From the NCBI GenBank assembly GCA_030323885.1, contig CM059196.1:40951798-41015797 (forward strand): a stretch of DNA of 64,000 nucleotides. The letters are read 5' to 3'. Both the position numbers and the translations under genes were made by a program. Position 1 is the first letter of the stretch, and every line of letters begins with the position of its first letter. The notes under the pieces are model-generated. The model worked only from the letters and a program-made list of their open reading frames with translations. It ran no database searches and was not told the DNA's origin. Positions 9,681 to 22,501 of this stretch are shown here, piece after piece. Source of the DNA: Branchipolynoe longqiensis. Its lineage: Eukaryota > Annelida > Polychaeta > Phyllodocida > Polynoidae.

Positions 9681-10739
9681 GGTCACTTCTCACAAAACTG
9701 CAACAAACGTGTTTTAATAACATAGGTTCGTTAATAATGTAGGTAGAAGGCTGGAATGAGCTTGTCTGCATTCGTCTGTCATAGGGCTTTCTGGGGATAC
9801 CAGTTTTGTATGTGTACGATGTGATCTCATAAAACGGTGGCCCATAAATGGTCATATTTCCATGTTTTTTTGACAATTTCTAGGCCTAAAGTAGGTTTAA
9901 ATGTCTCCTTTTTAGATAAGCCTATATGTAGGGCATTCATAAACAATTTTCTTACCATTGACTATGTCTCTGCCATTATTAACCCTCAAATTTAAGAGTT
10001 CAAGTCGAATGGCTGGATAATAATCAGCATCTTTGTGTTGGGGAAGTTTTAGCACAACCGTCCGTCTGCAATGGTTTATAGTGGATTTTTGGTACAACCT
10101 ATCAATAAATAACACTACCTGCACACATAACTTCATTGACATGGTTGGCGCATTCCATATTGAGTGATAAAAATCAGATATTTTAATTAGCATCCATATA
10201 GTCATCCAAAACCTAATTTGGTGCAGATATGACCCTAACCGTCCGTCTTACGCTCACATATGTGCTGTGGCGTGGATTTTAATGATTAGTGAATGATTTT
10301 CACTAATGGCTAACTATCACGAGGTACTCTTCATATCTGCCCAAAGTGTAGATGATTATTCCAATTTTTCTGGATTTTGTAACGTTTTCAAATTTCCACT
10401 AACCGTCCGTCTACATGACCGTCCGTCGCCATAAAAACCCTGGCGCCTTTCGTGGCGTTATTTGCCCTCTGGTGTCAACTACACGTACCACAGGCTTCCA
10501 GATACACAAAGAAAACACATCGATTGAAATCAGCGACAAGAGAATCTTCCAAAGTAAGGTGTTTTTGAGTAATCATGCCATTTTAACTGAACGTAGACAC
10601 TATTATAAGTTCCTATAGATCCTGTCAAATCACTCTACTCGACTTGTTTATGTCTAATGTGCTAATTTTTTATCGCAACATATCGCGTGACCGATTTGCC
10701 GGCGTACTGAGGCGATATTAAGTGAATCTAACCGCTAGT

Positions 10740-12900
10740 GTCAGTTCAGTTAGCTTTTAACTATGGGAGACTGACGGTTCTGATTTTGGAGCGGGAGACG
10801 GACGTTAGACCAATAGTCACGGTTTGAGTTCAGTGGGTCTGTAGGGAAATCTATTTAACTTAGAAATTAACTGACTTCAGCTGTGTAAGGAGGACATGTT
10901 GATGGTATGAAAGTAGCATGTAGCAGTTACTTAGCTGTTGGATCAAAGCAGTGGCTCTATTCTGGAGAAAACATTTTTTTATTATAAAAAATATCTTTAC
11001 CTTATGGCTTCTGTGATAAAAAATATTTTAGCACGTAATAACAATTTATTCCAATGGTTGTTTGATGGTAGAACATGTATTGGGCAAAAATACATAGATA
11101 TCAATCCCACATTAGGTCGTATTCGGGTACAAACTAAGTGGGAGACGGACGGTTTCGGATTTTGGAGCGGGAGACGGACGGTTAGACCAAATAGTCACGG
11201 TTTGGGTTCAGTGGTCTGTAGGGAAATCTATTTAACTTAGAAATGAACGGACTTCAGCTGTGTTAAGGAGGACATGTTGAGGTATGAAAGTAGCATGTAG
11301 CAGTTACTTAGCTGTTGGGATAAAAAACATTGGCCTATTGTGGAGAAAACATTGTTATTCTAAAAATATCTTTCCTTATGTCACTCTGTGCTAAAAATTA
11401 TTTTAGCACATAATAACAGTTTATTCTAATGGTTGTTTGATGGTTAAACATGTAATGGGCAATAATACATAGATATCCATCCCATATTAGGTCGTATTCG
11501 GGTACAAACTAGCTGGAGACGGACGTTCTGATTTTGGAGTGGGAGGACGGACGGTTCTGATTTTGGAGCGGGGGACGGACGGTTAGACCAAATAGTTACG
11601 GTTTGAGTTCAGTGGTCTGTAGGGAAATCTATTTAACTTAGAAATGAACTGACTTCAGCTGTGTAAGGAGGACATGTTGAGGTATGAAAGTAGCATGTAG
11701 CAGTTACTTAGCTGTTGGGATAAAAGCAGTGGCTCTTTCTGAGGAAAACATTTTTATTCTAAAAATATGCTTTCCTTATGGCATTCTGTGATAAAAAATA
11801 TTTTAGCACATAATAACAATTTATTCCAATGGTTGTTTGGGTGGTAAACATGTATTGGGCAAAAATACATAGATATCAATCCCATATTAGGTCGTATTCG
11901 GGTACAAACTAACTGGGAGACGGACGGTTCTGATTTTGGAGCGGGAGACGGACGGTTAGACCAAATAGTTACGGTTTGAGTTCAGTGGGTCTGTACGGAA
12001 ATCTATTACCTTAGAAATGAACTGACTTCAGCTGTGTAAGGAGGACATGTTGAGGTATGAAAAGTAGGCATGTAGCAGTTACTTAGCTGTTGGGATAAAA
12101 GCAGTGGCTCTATTCTGGAGAAAACATTTTTTATTCTAAAAATATCTTTCCTTATGGCATTCTGTGATAAAAAAATATGTTCGCACATACTAACAATTTA
12201 TTCCAATGGTTGTTTGGTGGTAAACATGTATTGGGCAAAAATACATAGATATCAATCCCATATTAGGTCGTATTCGGGTACAAACTAACTGGGTGACGGA
12301 CGGTTCTGATTTTGGAGCGGGAGAACGGACGGTTAGACCAAATAGTTACGGTTTGAGTTCAGTGGCCTGTACGGAAATCTATTTAACTTAGAAAGGAAAC
12401 TGACTTCAGCTGTGTAAGGAGGACATGTTGAGGTATGAAAGTAGCATGTAGCAGTACTTAGCTGTTGGGATAAAAGCAGTGGCTCTATTCTGGAGAAAAC
12501 ATTTTTTACTTCTAAAAATATCTTTCTCTTATGGCATTCTGTGATAAAAAATATTTTAGCACATAATAACAATTTATTCCAATGGTATGTTGGTGGTAAA
12601 CTGTATTGGGCAAAAAGATAACATGGATATCACATCCATAATAGGTCAGTATTCGAGGTACAACTAACTGGGTGACGGGACGTGTTCTGATTTTGGAGCG
12701 GGGAAGACGGGACGGTATTTAGGACCAAATAGGTTTACGGTTTGAGTTCCAGTGGTCTGTAACGGTAAAATCTATTTAACTTAGAAAATGAACTGACTTC
12801 AGCTGTTGTAAAGGAGGACATGTTGAGGTATGGGAACTGTTCTGATTTTGGAGCGGGAGAGACGGACGGTTAGACCAAATAGCTTTTAACTAGGGAGACG
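10740..12900 (+). repeat. ~385-bp tandem repeat in D1 (about 5 copies)
   Basis: The phrase GGGAGACGGACGGTTCTG starts repeats near 10765, 11148, 11512, 11905, 12291 and 12670. Each unit then runs through AACTTAGAAATGAACTGACT, AGCTGTGTAAGGAGGACATG and TTTAGCACATAATAAC phrases. The last copies carry extra single-base insertions. Confidence 0.85.
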
Positions 12901-13005
12901 GGAGGTTCTGATTTTGCAGTGGGAGAACGGGACGGTTTCTGATTTTGGACTTCTATTCAATCTTAAATCGCACTAACTTACAATGGTTTTGTTTTCTTCT
13001 TTTAG

Positions 13006-13145
13006 TATGGTTGCAGCCAAATGCGCGTGAAGGACAGCAGCTCAGAAGGCAGCTGATGTTGAAAAGGTCAAGGGCAACGCCGTCTGCGGTCTGAAAGATG
13101 ACGCAGACTACAAGGCCAGAGCGCATTCAGTGTGCCCGGGCTTCC
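13006..13145 (+). pseudogene. Exon-like island A of D1
   Basis: A pyrimidine-rich tract ending TTCTTTTAG precedes a GC-richer 140-bp island, followed by CC|GTAATG. The D2 counterpart (21771-21897) has the same acceptor and a better donor, GTAAGT. No frame stays open in both copies, because they differ by indels. Lys/Arg/Ala-rich peptides appear in several frames. The function is unknown. Confidence 0.4.
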
Positions 13146-13387
13146 GTAATGTACTTATTTAATTAAAGCTTAAGTTAGTTAGTAATTTTCCACCTATAGT
13201 AATCTTTCATCTAATAGATAATTCAAATGCAGATATAGTTAATGGGAGTAAAGTAAATTATGTAATTCACACCCATTTAATGGAGATCTATGCTTTATTA
13301 AAAGGTCATCCAAACAGAAGAGATACACACTGTTGGTGTACTGTTTAATTAGCCCTAGATAAATACCATATTTTTTGATTTTATCAG

Positions 13388-13520
13388 AGGAAAACCGGCT
13401 GATTCCGCGCCAACTTCCCCCCTGAGGAGCTGAAAGGCCTATCATGTAAAGGAAGGCCCGACAACAGTCCGGCGAGGTGCCGGGAAGAGGAAAGCTGGCC
13501 GCGGGACCAGAAGAGGAAAG
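13388..13520 (+). pseudogene. Exon-like island B of D1
   Basis: The island follows TTTTATCAG and is GC-rich compared with its AT-rich flanks. In D2 the same island (22111-22228) ends AAG|GTGAGA, a good donor. In D1 the donor is replaced by GCACG, and a GC-rich insert with inverted halves (CGCGCGAGCT and AGCTCGC) follows. A Pro/Glu/Lys-rich coding sequence is plausible but the frame is broken. Confidence 0.4.
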
Positions 13521-13739
13521 GCACGTCGCTCGCGCGAGCTACAAAAAATAATTATACCTGCGCACGCGCAGCTCGCACCAGTGATCAATGGCTAAATTTT
13601 AGTTTTCTCTTTAATGTAGTGCCGGGCGCTTGTGTCTTTTTTCCCGTTATTGATACTGGATTTCTTCATGTAAACCTCCCATTTGGGCCTCCCACTGGCG
13701 TGTTGTCCGCTAATATAGGACAGGGACTTCTGCTTTCAG

Positions 13740-13860
13740 AATGGATGCGGGGACGGGCAGTCAGGCCGGTAGGCGAGGGCAAGCCTGTCCTGGAGGGTGG
13801 CCTCTGCCGAAACGGGACCAGGAGGGCACCTGACACAGGCAACACCTGTTTTGTGTCAAG
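13740..13860 (+). pseudogene. Exon-like island C of D1
   Basis: The acceptor TTCTGCTTTCAG precedes a 121-bp GC-rich island ending TGTCAAG|GTATAT. The D2 copy (22392-22501) ends with the donor GTAAAT. Frames are interrupted by indels in both copies. No domain is recognisable. Confidence 0.4.
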
Positions 13861-14214
13861 GTATATGTGATCGTCCATCACATAACACCCTTGATTTAAT
13901 AATTACATTTTGTGATCTAGGTCAGACTACCTACTTCAACATAATACCACTTGATATTATTAATTCATTACCTTGCATCGAAATAAAGGTAACTCGAATG
14001 ATAGACTCCCAATCTTTTAAAGGTATCTTTACCACCAATTAACGATAATCAAGCAACTAGAGCATACTTTTATTTAGGGATAAAAACAATTTATAACTGT
14101 GCAGTATTTTATCATGGCACGTACGCCACTTGCACTACGTCTACTTCGAATGTGTGCAGAACCCTGCATCTGATATAGTTTTACCTGCCTGGTTACCCAC
14201 GTTGTTATCCCCAG

Positions 14215-14351
14215 TAGCCCACTCACTATTTACAGAACCGAGGCCATGAGGATAACCGTCAAGGCACAGAAGTACGCACACTCTGAGGGGCGGGCACATC
14301 ACCTTGTCAAAGGAAAGCGTGTCTCTATTATGGGGCCACGGAAACAGTTTT
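14215..14351 (+). pseudogene. Exon-like island D of D1
   Basis: The acceptor TTATCCCCAG precedes an open frame of about 45 codons starting SPLTIYRTEA, which runs to PRKQF and a stop. D2 has the matching island at 22808-22925 with the same first eight residues and then a different frame. No clear donor is visible. This could be a terminal exon, or part of a gene broken by sequence errors. Confidence 0.35.
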
Positions 14352-14389
14352 GAATTAGGCACTGTAGTTTTTTTAGTGGTTTTTTTTTA

Positions 14390-15890
14390 TTTAGCTCTCC
14401 TCATACTAACCCATATTTAGTTATCTAATTTACTGAACAATTACATTTATTTTCTAGATCCTCTATTATCATACAACCCCTATTTACTAACTCAATGCAA
14501 ATTTGTCAACATGTCATGTAAACCCATATTTAGTACTATCTATTTATACTGAACATTACATTATTGTCTCCCCTCCTCCTCCTCCTCCTTTTCATCCCCT
14601 TAGGCTTCCCCTCCCCCTCCTCCCCTCCCTCTCCCCCCCTCTTTGTAGATCTATTTCATAATAACCCCTATTTACATATTAATCTAGATGCAATTTGAAC
14701 ATGTCATCTCAGATCTTGAACATTTTCCATTAGTCGATATAGAATCCACTATTTAAATTGATATCCTTGGAATGTAACCCCTAATTTATTAATCAACGCA
14801 ACTTGAACATTCCATGAGTTTATCGATACCTATTTCATGATTACCCCTTATTTACATAATCAATGCAATTTGAACATGTCATCTAATTGAACGTCTCACA
14901 TTAGTTTATAGAAACTATTGTAATTGAACATTGGATGTATCTCCCCTAATCTTATTACTCAATCGCAATTTGAACATGTCCTGTTAAACCCCTATTTAAT
15001 CAGTAATCAACGCAACTTCGAACATTCATTTAAGTTTATAGATCTCATTGAATGCAACATGGAATGTTAACCCTCTATTGCATTACTCAACGCAATTTTG
15101 AACCATGTCATGTAACCCATATTTTATTATTCAATGCAACTTGACACATTCCATTAGTTTATTGATCTATTTACTTGAAACATTGGATGCTGACCCTAAT
15201 TTCTTACTCAATGCAATCTGGAACATGTCCATGTAACCCCTATTTATTAATCTCAAGCAACTTGAACATTCCATTAGTTAATAGAGTCTATTGCATGAAA
15301 CATTGGGATGTAACCCTATTCTACGCGTTACTCACACGCAATTTGAACATGTACATGTAACCCACTATTTATTATTCAATGACAACTTGAACATCTGCCA
15401 TTAGTCTTGATAGTTGATCTATTTAATGAACATTGGACTGTAACCTCTATTTATTACTCAATATGCCCAAGCTTGATACCATGGTCATGTAACCCCTTAT
15501 TTATTAGTCAACGCAACTTGAACATTCCATTCAGTTTGTAGAATCTATATACTGAACATTTGGATGTAACCCGAATTAATACTCAATCGCATAGTTTGAA
15601 CATGCGTCATGTAAAACCCATATTTAGTATTCAATGCAACTTGAACATGCCATTAGTTTATAGATCTATTTACGTGAACCAATGATAGGATGTAACCCCT
15701 ACTGAGAGAGAGTACTCAATGACAATTTGAACATGTCATGTAACCCATATTTTATTAATCAACGCATACTTGAACATTCCATTAGTGTATCGATCTATTT
15801 AATGAAACATTGGATGTAAAAAAAAAAACCCCCTCTTTATTCATCAATGCAATTTTCAACATTCCATCGGTGCAAAATATAAATCATGCT
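14390..15890 (+). repeat. 114-bp minisatellite in D1
   Basis: About 13 noisy copies of a 114-bp unit are present, each made of two half-units. One half contains TTGAACATTCCATTAG, TTTAATGAACATTGGATGTA and CTCAATGCAA; the other contains CATGTCATGTAACCC and ATCAACGCAACTT. A CT-rich low-complexity tract (14566-14645) interrupts the first copies. Confidence 0.85.
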
Positions 15891-15925
15891 AAACTATTTC
15901 TGTGCATCGTAGGTCTTTAAATTTT

Positions 15926-16404
15926 AGTATCATGGTCGTTAAGGATGCCCTTACAGCAAAATGTCCAAGGCCAGGGAAATCTAATAGAAGAGCCTGGCTT
16001 CGCCTCGAAACCAGCCGATGCAAGAGGTTAAGCGCTTGCAAAAGATGCTTGAAGAAACGGAGAGACGAGGATGGGCCAAAGGGCTACACCCGGGGATGGC
16101 ATCTCCAGAGAATGGCAGGCCATCGACAATCCTCACTCTCAGTGGAACTGTGACCCACGGGTTTGACCGGAATTAATGATAGGCTAAAGGCTTTTGCCTC
16201 CCCCTCACTAGAACAACCGCCCATCCCAAGTGCTCCAGGAAAAGGCACCCACCAAAAGGCTAAAGAAGCAGTCCATCTTCTCGGAGGAGGAAAAGCTGAT
16301 CTGATACTCGAGGGGTTACATCGGGAATATGTAAGACGGCTTGGACTGGACGAGGAACTATCTCATTTCACCACCGACGCAAGCCTAGAGTACTACACAC
16401 CATG
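15926..16404 (+). pseudogene. Exon-like coding island E of D1
   Basis: After ATTTTAG, a 480-bp GC-richer island has protein-like frames: a Lys/Arg-rich helical part (LQKMLEETERRGWAKG in one phase), then a longer frame (16163-16402) with GLHREYVRRLGLDEE and SHFTTDASLEYY. The two halves are in different phases and separated by stops, so at least one frameshift is needed. It looks like real but damaged coding sequence. I do not recognise the family. The D2 copy lacks this part because the gypsy element begins there. Confidence 0.45.
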
Positions 16405-16962
16405 AAGTTTCCATTGCACGTTCAAAGAATGACACGTAGTGGTGGCAGATTCCTCAACCATCGCACCCAGACACAGAATAGCTATGAATTGCCCTCCAAG
16501 AAGGTGGGAGGGCCGGGGGAAAACGGCACTTTTGCCTTTACATACCCTGGACAACTTGTACCGGAAATTCCCCTTTCACATTCCCTGAGAAAAGGGATAT
16601 CTCGGGGTGTGTTCTGGGCGGGCAAAGGGCCCAAAAAATATCCCGGTTATCCGGTACACACGAGGCACCAATCCTCTCCAAAAAATGCAAATGTTTTTAT
16701 TTAGGAGAGGCTGTGAAGGGCCTCCCACATTCTTTCCGGGGGTGCTTGTCAAATGGGGAAAACAAGGCCCTTCGTCATAAATCCTTGCCTGGGCAAGGGA
16801 AGAGGTCAACTTTCCCCACTTGGGCCCCCAACCCGTGCAAAACCCAAAGGGGGAAAGGGGTATGTCAAGGTGAAAATTGTCTGCTGTCACAAAGAACTCA
16901 AAAAGAGTTCACAGACAACTTCATCAGGAACATGCCCCATTCGTGACCCTGCAGGCGGGTTA
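16405..16962. other. Homopolymer-rich tail of D1
   Basis: GC-rich sequence with unusually many short homopolymer runs (GGGGG, AAAAAA, CCCC). One minus-strand and two plus-strand frames of 70-104 codons overlap without family features. It may be coding sequence with over-called homopolymers. The satellite resumes at 16963. Confidence 0.35.
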
Positions 16963-18442
16963 CATATATAAACATATAACTATTCATATATATATTTATA
17001 TATAAATATACATCTATACATAGAAACATATATATATATATATACATGCATGCGTATATATATATATGTATATATATATATATTTACATATATGAAGAGA
17101 TTTATTTAGAAATAGATATATATCCATATGCATATACATCGATATATCTGGATTCTCATAGGCAACATATAAAGTGATGTGATTTTACTGCCGTCATTGT
17201 CAAATAAGCTGATTTGACTGAGTTGAATTTACCCCAATGGAAAAAAACCCACCAAAAATCAACTAGACTGCTGAAAATAATATACAACACAATTGCTGTA
17301 GCAAGTTTCGCCAAAAATGACACACAGAGGAATTCAACACATGATACAGCACAAATTAATCACAGCATGTATAATAGAATTAGCAGATGCGCGACACAAA
17401 CAATGGATTGCGCTGGTGACCGGCTGGGTGAATGTACCACAAGCCACTGGCAATAATCCAATCAGGAGAGAGCTTCCCGGGCAAGTCATCTTAGCCTCTA
17501 TCCATCCTGCAGACATGATTTGAAAGTCTATTTTTAAGTTATTGAAAATTATTGCAAACCACTCAGTATGTGCAGTCTCCCTCCCACCTATCCAGAGACA
17601 GGTGGGAACGTTCCTCAATGATTGCAGCAAGTCTACAAATGCAGACAGCCACCAACCAGCTTCACGCTCAAGAGACAACACCACACCTCATCATCACGGT
17701 TTGCAATCCAGAGTCAGTGTTACCTGACGTCCTGGCGATACACACTATAGAAATGATCCCTAAAAGTATGATCTTAACTTCCTTATGGTAGATTCTCACA
17801 TAGAGAGATTTAGTAAAACCACACACAGGTGTAAGGTTAACCAACTTTTGTTTAATCATTCACTTAAAAAGGTCTAGGATTATTGTATAATGACAAGAAG
17901 TTTGGTAATGCATACACAAGATGTTTACGCCCTATGCTCCTGTCCCTTTGTGGTAAGGAGAAAATGTAGAAATGCTTTAATTTATAATTAATGGAAGTGA
18001 ATTGATTTTTAGTAGTAAGGCTACCATGGTGCCACCTGGTGTGTATTTAAGTAACCTCGATATACATCATTCAACTGCTTGCTCACAAGGCTTTGCTACT
18101 ATATCTTACTTTTGATTTCGTCGGGCATATATTGTTTGTTAGGGTCTCATGTACTATCAATATCTCAGGTCATATTAACACAGGTGCCGACTTTTGATAG
18201 TACAATCTTGTGGTGATGTTATAGTGCTGCCCCATAATGAGACCAGACCACGAGATATATATATATATATTTATCTGTATATCTTCATTTCTAGATATCT
18301 GTGTATCTACATATCTGTATCTCAACATATCTTTATATCTGCACACTTATATATGTACATATATAAACATATAACTATTCATATATATATATATATTTAT
18401 ATATAAATATACATCTATACATAGAAACATATATATATATAT
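16963..18442. repeat. 1.42-kb satellite between D1 and D2
   Basis: The satellite resumes at the point where D1 cut it and passes into a new unit near 17150. It carries the SINE-like segment (18138-18256) and the (TA)n block. It is cut at about 18442 inside (TA)n by D2. Confidence 0.87.
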
Positions 18443-19449
18443 ACATATATATACTTTCAGGTTTTATATATTTATAATACCGTTTTTGGTATGTGTACGA
18501 TGTGATCTCCCTAAAACGGTGCCCAAAATGGTCATATTCCATGTTTTTTTGACCAATCTCTAGCCTAAAGTAGGTTTAAATGTCTCCTTTTTAGATAAGC
18601 CTATATGTAGGGCATTCATAAACATATTTTCTTACCATTGACTACTGTCTCTGCCATTATTAACTCCTCCAATTTAAGAGTTCAAGTCGAATGGCTGGTT
18701 AAAATAATCACATCATTTGTGTTGGGAAGTTTTAGCACAACCCGTTCCGTCTGCAATGTATTTATAGTGGATTTATGGTCAACTATCACTAAATAACACT
18801 ACCTGCACACATAACTTCATTGACGATGGTTATGTCTCATTCCAATTGAGTTATAAAAATCACGATATACTAATCTAGCATCCATATATCATCCACAAAA
18901 CCAATTTTGTGAGCAGATATGACCCCTCACAGTCCTGGTCTTACGCTCACATATGTGGCTGTGGCGTGATTTATATGATTAGTGAAATGATTTTCACTAA
19001 TGGCTAACTATCAGAGTACCTTTCATATCTCCAAAGTGGAGATGATTATTCCAATTTTTCTGGATTTGGTAACTTTTTTCAAATTTCACTAAACTCCGTC
19101 TCGTCACATGACCGACCGTCAGCCATAACAAACCTGGCGGCCTTTCGTGCGTTCTTTTGACCTCTGGTGTCATCTACACGTAACCACAGGCTTCCAGATA
19201 CACAAAGTAAAACACATAGCGTAGAAATCAGCGACAAGATCTTCCAAAGTAATTGTTTTTGAGTAATCCTGCCATTAAATAACTGAAACGTAGACACTAT
19301 TATAAGTTCCTATATACTGTCAATCATCTCTACTACGACTATTGCTTTATGTCAAATAGTGCTAATTTTTATCGCAACATAACGCGTGACGATTTGCCCG
19401 GCGTAACTGAGCGATATTAAGTAATCTAACCGCTAGTGTCAGTTCAGTT

Positions 19450-21700
19450 AGCTTTTTAACTATGGGAGACGGACGGTTCTGATTTTGGAGCGGGAGACGA
19501 CGGTTTAGACCAAATTAGTCACTGATTTGAGTTCAGAGGTCTGTAGGTAAAATCTAGTTAAACTTAGAAATTAACTGACTTTACAGCTGTGTTAAGGAGG
19601 ACATGTTTGATGGTATGAAAGTAGCATGTTAGCAGTTTTTACTAGCTGTTGGAATAAAAGCAGTGGATCTATTCTGGAGAAACATTTTTATTATAAAAAT
19701 ATCTTTCCTTATGGCATCGTATAAAAAATAATTTTAGCATCGTAATAACCATATTATTCCATGAGGTTGTTTGATGGTAAACAAGTATTGGGCAATAAAT
19801 ACATAGATATCACTCCCACATTAGGTCGTATATTTCGGGTACAAACTAAGTGGGAGACGGACGTATCTGATTTTGGATCGGGAGACGGACGGTTAGACCA
19901 AATAGTCCACGGTTTTGGTTCATTGTCTTACGGAAAGTCTATTTAACTTAGAAATGAACTCCTTCAGCTGTGTACGGAGACATGATGAGGTATGAAAGTA
20001 GCAAGTAAGCAGTTTACTTAGCTGTTGGGCATAAAAACATTGGCTCATTGTGGATAAAACATTTGTTATTCCTAAAAATATCTTGTCCTCTAATGTCACT
20101 CTGTTCTAAAAAATTAATTTTAGCACATAATAACAGTTTATCTAATGGGTTGTTGATGGTAAACATGTAATGGGCAATAATACATGATACAATCCCATAA
20201 TACGGTTCGTATTCGGGTAACAAACTAGCTGGGAGACGGACGGTTCTGATTTTGAGTGGGAGACGGATTCGTGTTCTGATTATGCGAGCTGAGGGACACG
20301 GACGGTTAGACCAAATAGTTACGTTTAAGTTCAGTGGTCTGTAGAGGAAATCTATTTAACTTAGAAAAGAACTGACTCAGCTGTGTAAGGAGGACATTTT
20401 TGAGGTATAAAGTAGGCAGTAGCAGTTACTTAGCTGGTTGTGCATAAAAGCAATGGCTCTATTCTGGTGAAAACATATTTTATTCTAAAAATATCTTTCC
20501 TTATGGCATTCTGTGATAAAAAAATATTTTAGCACATAATTAACAATTTACTATTCCAATGGGTGTTTGGTGGTAAACATGTATTGGGCAAAAAACAGAG
20601 ATATCAATCCATATTAGGTCGTATTCGGTACAAACTACTGGTCGACGGAACTGAACTGATTTGGAGCGGGACGACGGACGGTTAGGAACCAAATAGTTAC
20701 GGTTGAGTTCAGTGTCCTGTAACAGGAAACTCTATTTAACTTAGGAAATGAACTGACTGTCAGCTGTGTAAGGAGGACATGTTGAGGTACTGAAAGTAGC
20801 ATGTAGCGTTACATAGCTTTTGGGATTAAAATTAGCAGTTGGCTCTATACTGTGCGAAAACATTTTTAATCTAAAAAATATCTTTCCTTATGGCATTCTG
20901 TGAATAAAAAAATATGTTAGCACATATAACAATTTATTCAATGGTTGTTGTGTAAACATGTATTCGGGCAAAAATACATAGCATATCAATCCCAGATTAG
21001 GTCATTATTTCGGGTACCAACTATCCTGGGAGAACGGGGAGCGTTTCTGATTTTTGAGCGGGAGACGGACGGGTAGACCAAATAGTTTCGTTTTAGTTCA
21101 TATGGCCTGGTACGGAAATCTATTTAACTTAAGAAATGAACTGACTTTCAGCTGTGTAAGGAGGACATGTTTGAGGTATGCGAACAGTAGCATGTAGCAG
21201 TTACTTAGCTGTTGTATGTCTTAAAAGCAGTGGCTCTATCTGAGAAAACCTTTTTCTATTCTAAAAATTCTTTCCTTAATGGCATGCTGTTATAAAAATA
21301 TTTTGCACATAATAACAATTTGGGGGGGGGGGGGGTGGGGGGGGGGGGGGGGGGGGTTCCAATGGTGTTTGGTGTAAACATTATTTGGGCGAAATTACAT
21401 AGATATCATATCCATATTAGGTCGTTACTTCTGGTACAAACTAACTGGGAGACGGAACAGGTTTCTGATTTTGGGAGCGGGAGACGGACGGTTTAGACCA
21501 AATAGTTACGGTTTGAGTTCCAGTGGGCTGTTACGGATACAATCTATTTAACTTAGGAAATGAACTGACTTCAGCTGGGTGTAACGGAGGAAATGTTAGG
21601 TTATGGGACTGTTCTGATTTTGAGCGGGAAGACGGACGTTTAGGACCAAATAGCTTTTAACTATGTAGACGGACGGTACTGATTTTGGAGTGGGAGACGG
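19450..21700 (+). repeat. ~385-bp tandem repeat in D2
   Basis: The same unit as at 10740-12900 starts near 19463, 19850, 20228, 20640, 21025 and 21447, each copy stretched or shortened by indels. A poly-G tract (21322-21356) interrupts the last but one copy. Confidence 0.8.
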
Positions 21701-21770
21701 ACGGTTTCAGATTGTTGGACTTCTATCAATTCTATATCACATCTTACAATGGTTTTTTTTCTTCTTTTAG

Positions 21771-21897
21771 TATGGTGGCAGCAAGCGCGGAAGACAGCAG
21801 CTCAAAATGCAGCTGATGTTTGAAAGGTCAAGGCAGAACGCCGCCTGCGGCGAAAGATGAACGCAGACTACAAGGCCTGCGAGTGTGCCGAGCCTCC
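21771..21897 (+). pseudogene. Exon-like island A of D2
   Basis: The acceptor CTTCTTTTAG and donor GTAAGT flank a 127-bp GC-rich island matching 13006-13145. The frame starting YGGSKRGRQQLK stops after about 30 codons. Indels relative to D1 prevent a reliable protein. Confidence 0.4.
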
Positions 21898-22110
21898 GTA
21901 AGTATTATTAATTTAAGCTAAGTTGTTAGGAATTTTCACTCTATATTAATTTTCATCTAAAGATAATTTCAAATGCAGATATAGTAATGGTAGTAAATTA
22001 ATGTAATCACCACATTTATTGGGATATGCTTTATTAAAGGTCACGCAACAGAAGAGATACAACATGTGGTTTACGTAATGCCTAAATAAATACTAATTTT
22101 TGTTTTACAG

Positions 22111-22228
22111 AGAAACCGTGCTGTTCCTGCCAACTTCCCCCTGAAAGCTGTAGGCCTATCATGAAAGGAAGGCCCCAAACAGTCGCGATGCGCCGAAGAG
22201 GAAGCTGGCCGAGGGACCAGAAGAGAAG
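22111..22228 (+). pseudogene. Exon-like island B of D2
   Basis: The acceptor TGTTTTACAG and donor AAG|GTGAGA bound this island, the counterpart of 13388-13520. The splice signals are better preserved than in D1, but the reading frame is not open throughout. Confidence 0.4.
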
Positions 22229-22391
22229 GTGAGATAAAAAATATTGCTATATGTGCATGGCTAAATGTTTAGTTTTTCTTTAATAGTAGCTGCAGGGCTG
22301 TGTCTTTTTTCCCGTTATTGTCTGGATTCTTATGTAACCACACCATTTGCTCCTGAGTTGTGTGCTAATATAGACAGACTTCTGCTTTCAG

Positions 22392-22501
22392 AATGAGCGG
22401 AGGCAGTCAGGCCGTTTGGCGGGAAAACAAGGCCTGTCCTGAGGAGGCCTTGCCGAAACGGACCAGAGGGCACCTGACCAGGCAACAACCTTTGTGTCAA
22501 G
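22392..22501 (+). pseudogene. Exon-like island C of D2
   Basis: The acceptor CTGCTTTCAG and donor G|GTAAAT bound the counterpart of 13740-13860. Indels relative to D1 leave no common open frame. Confidence 0.4.

Larger units (their letters stand above)
9681..16962 (+). other. Segment D1: 7.3-kb exon/intron-like block inserted in the satellite
   Basis: D1 interrupts a satellite unit: the left flank ends CACCTATAT and the right flank resumes ACATATATAAAC, the next part of the same unit. Inside are a unique left part, a ~385-bp tandem repeat, four short islands with splice-like borders, a 114-bp minisatellite and a larger exon-like island. Most of it is repeated as D2 (18443-24247). It could be a duplicated host gene fragment with repeat-filled introns, or a large transposon carrying a spliced gene. 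I see no terminal inverted repeats and no domain I recognise. Confidence 0.6.

Noticed and set aside
14390..15890. Regular repeats resembling a CRISPR array
   Set aside because: The unit is 114 bp without unique spacers, and the sequence is clearly eukaryotic. It is a minisatellite.
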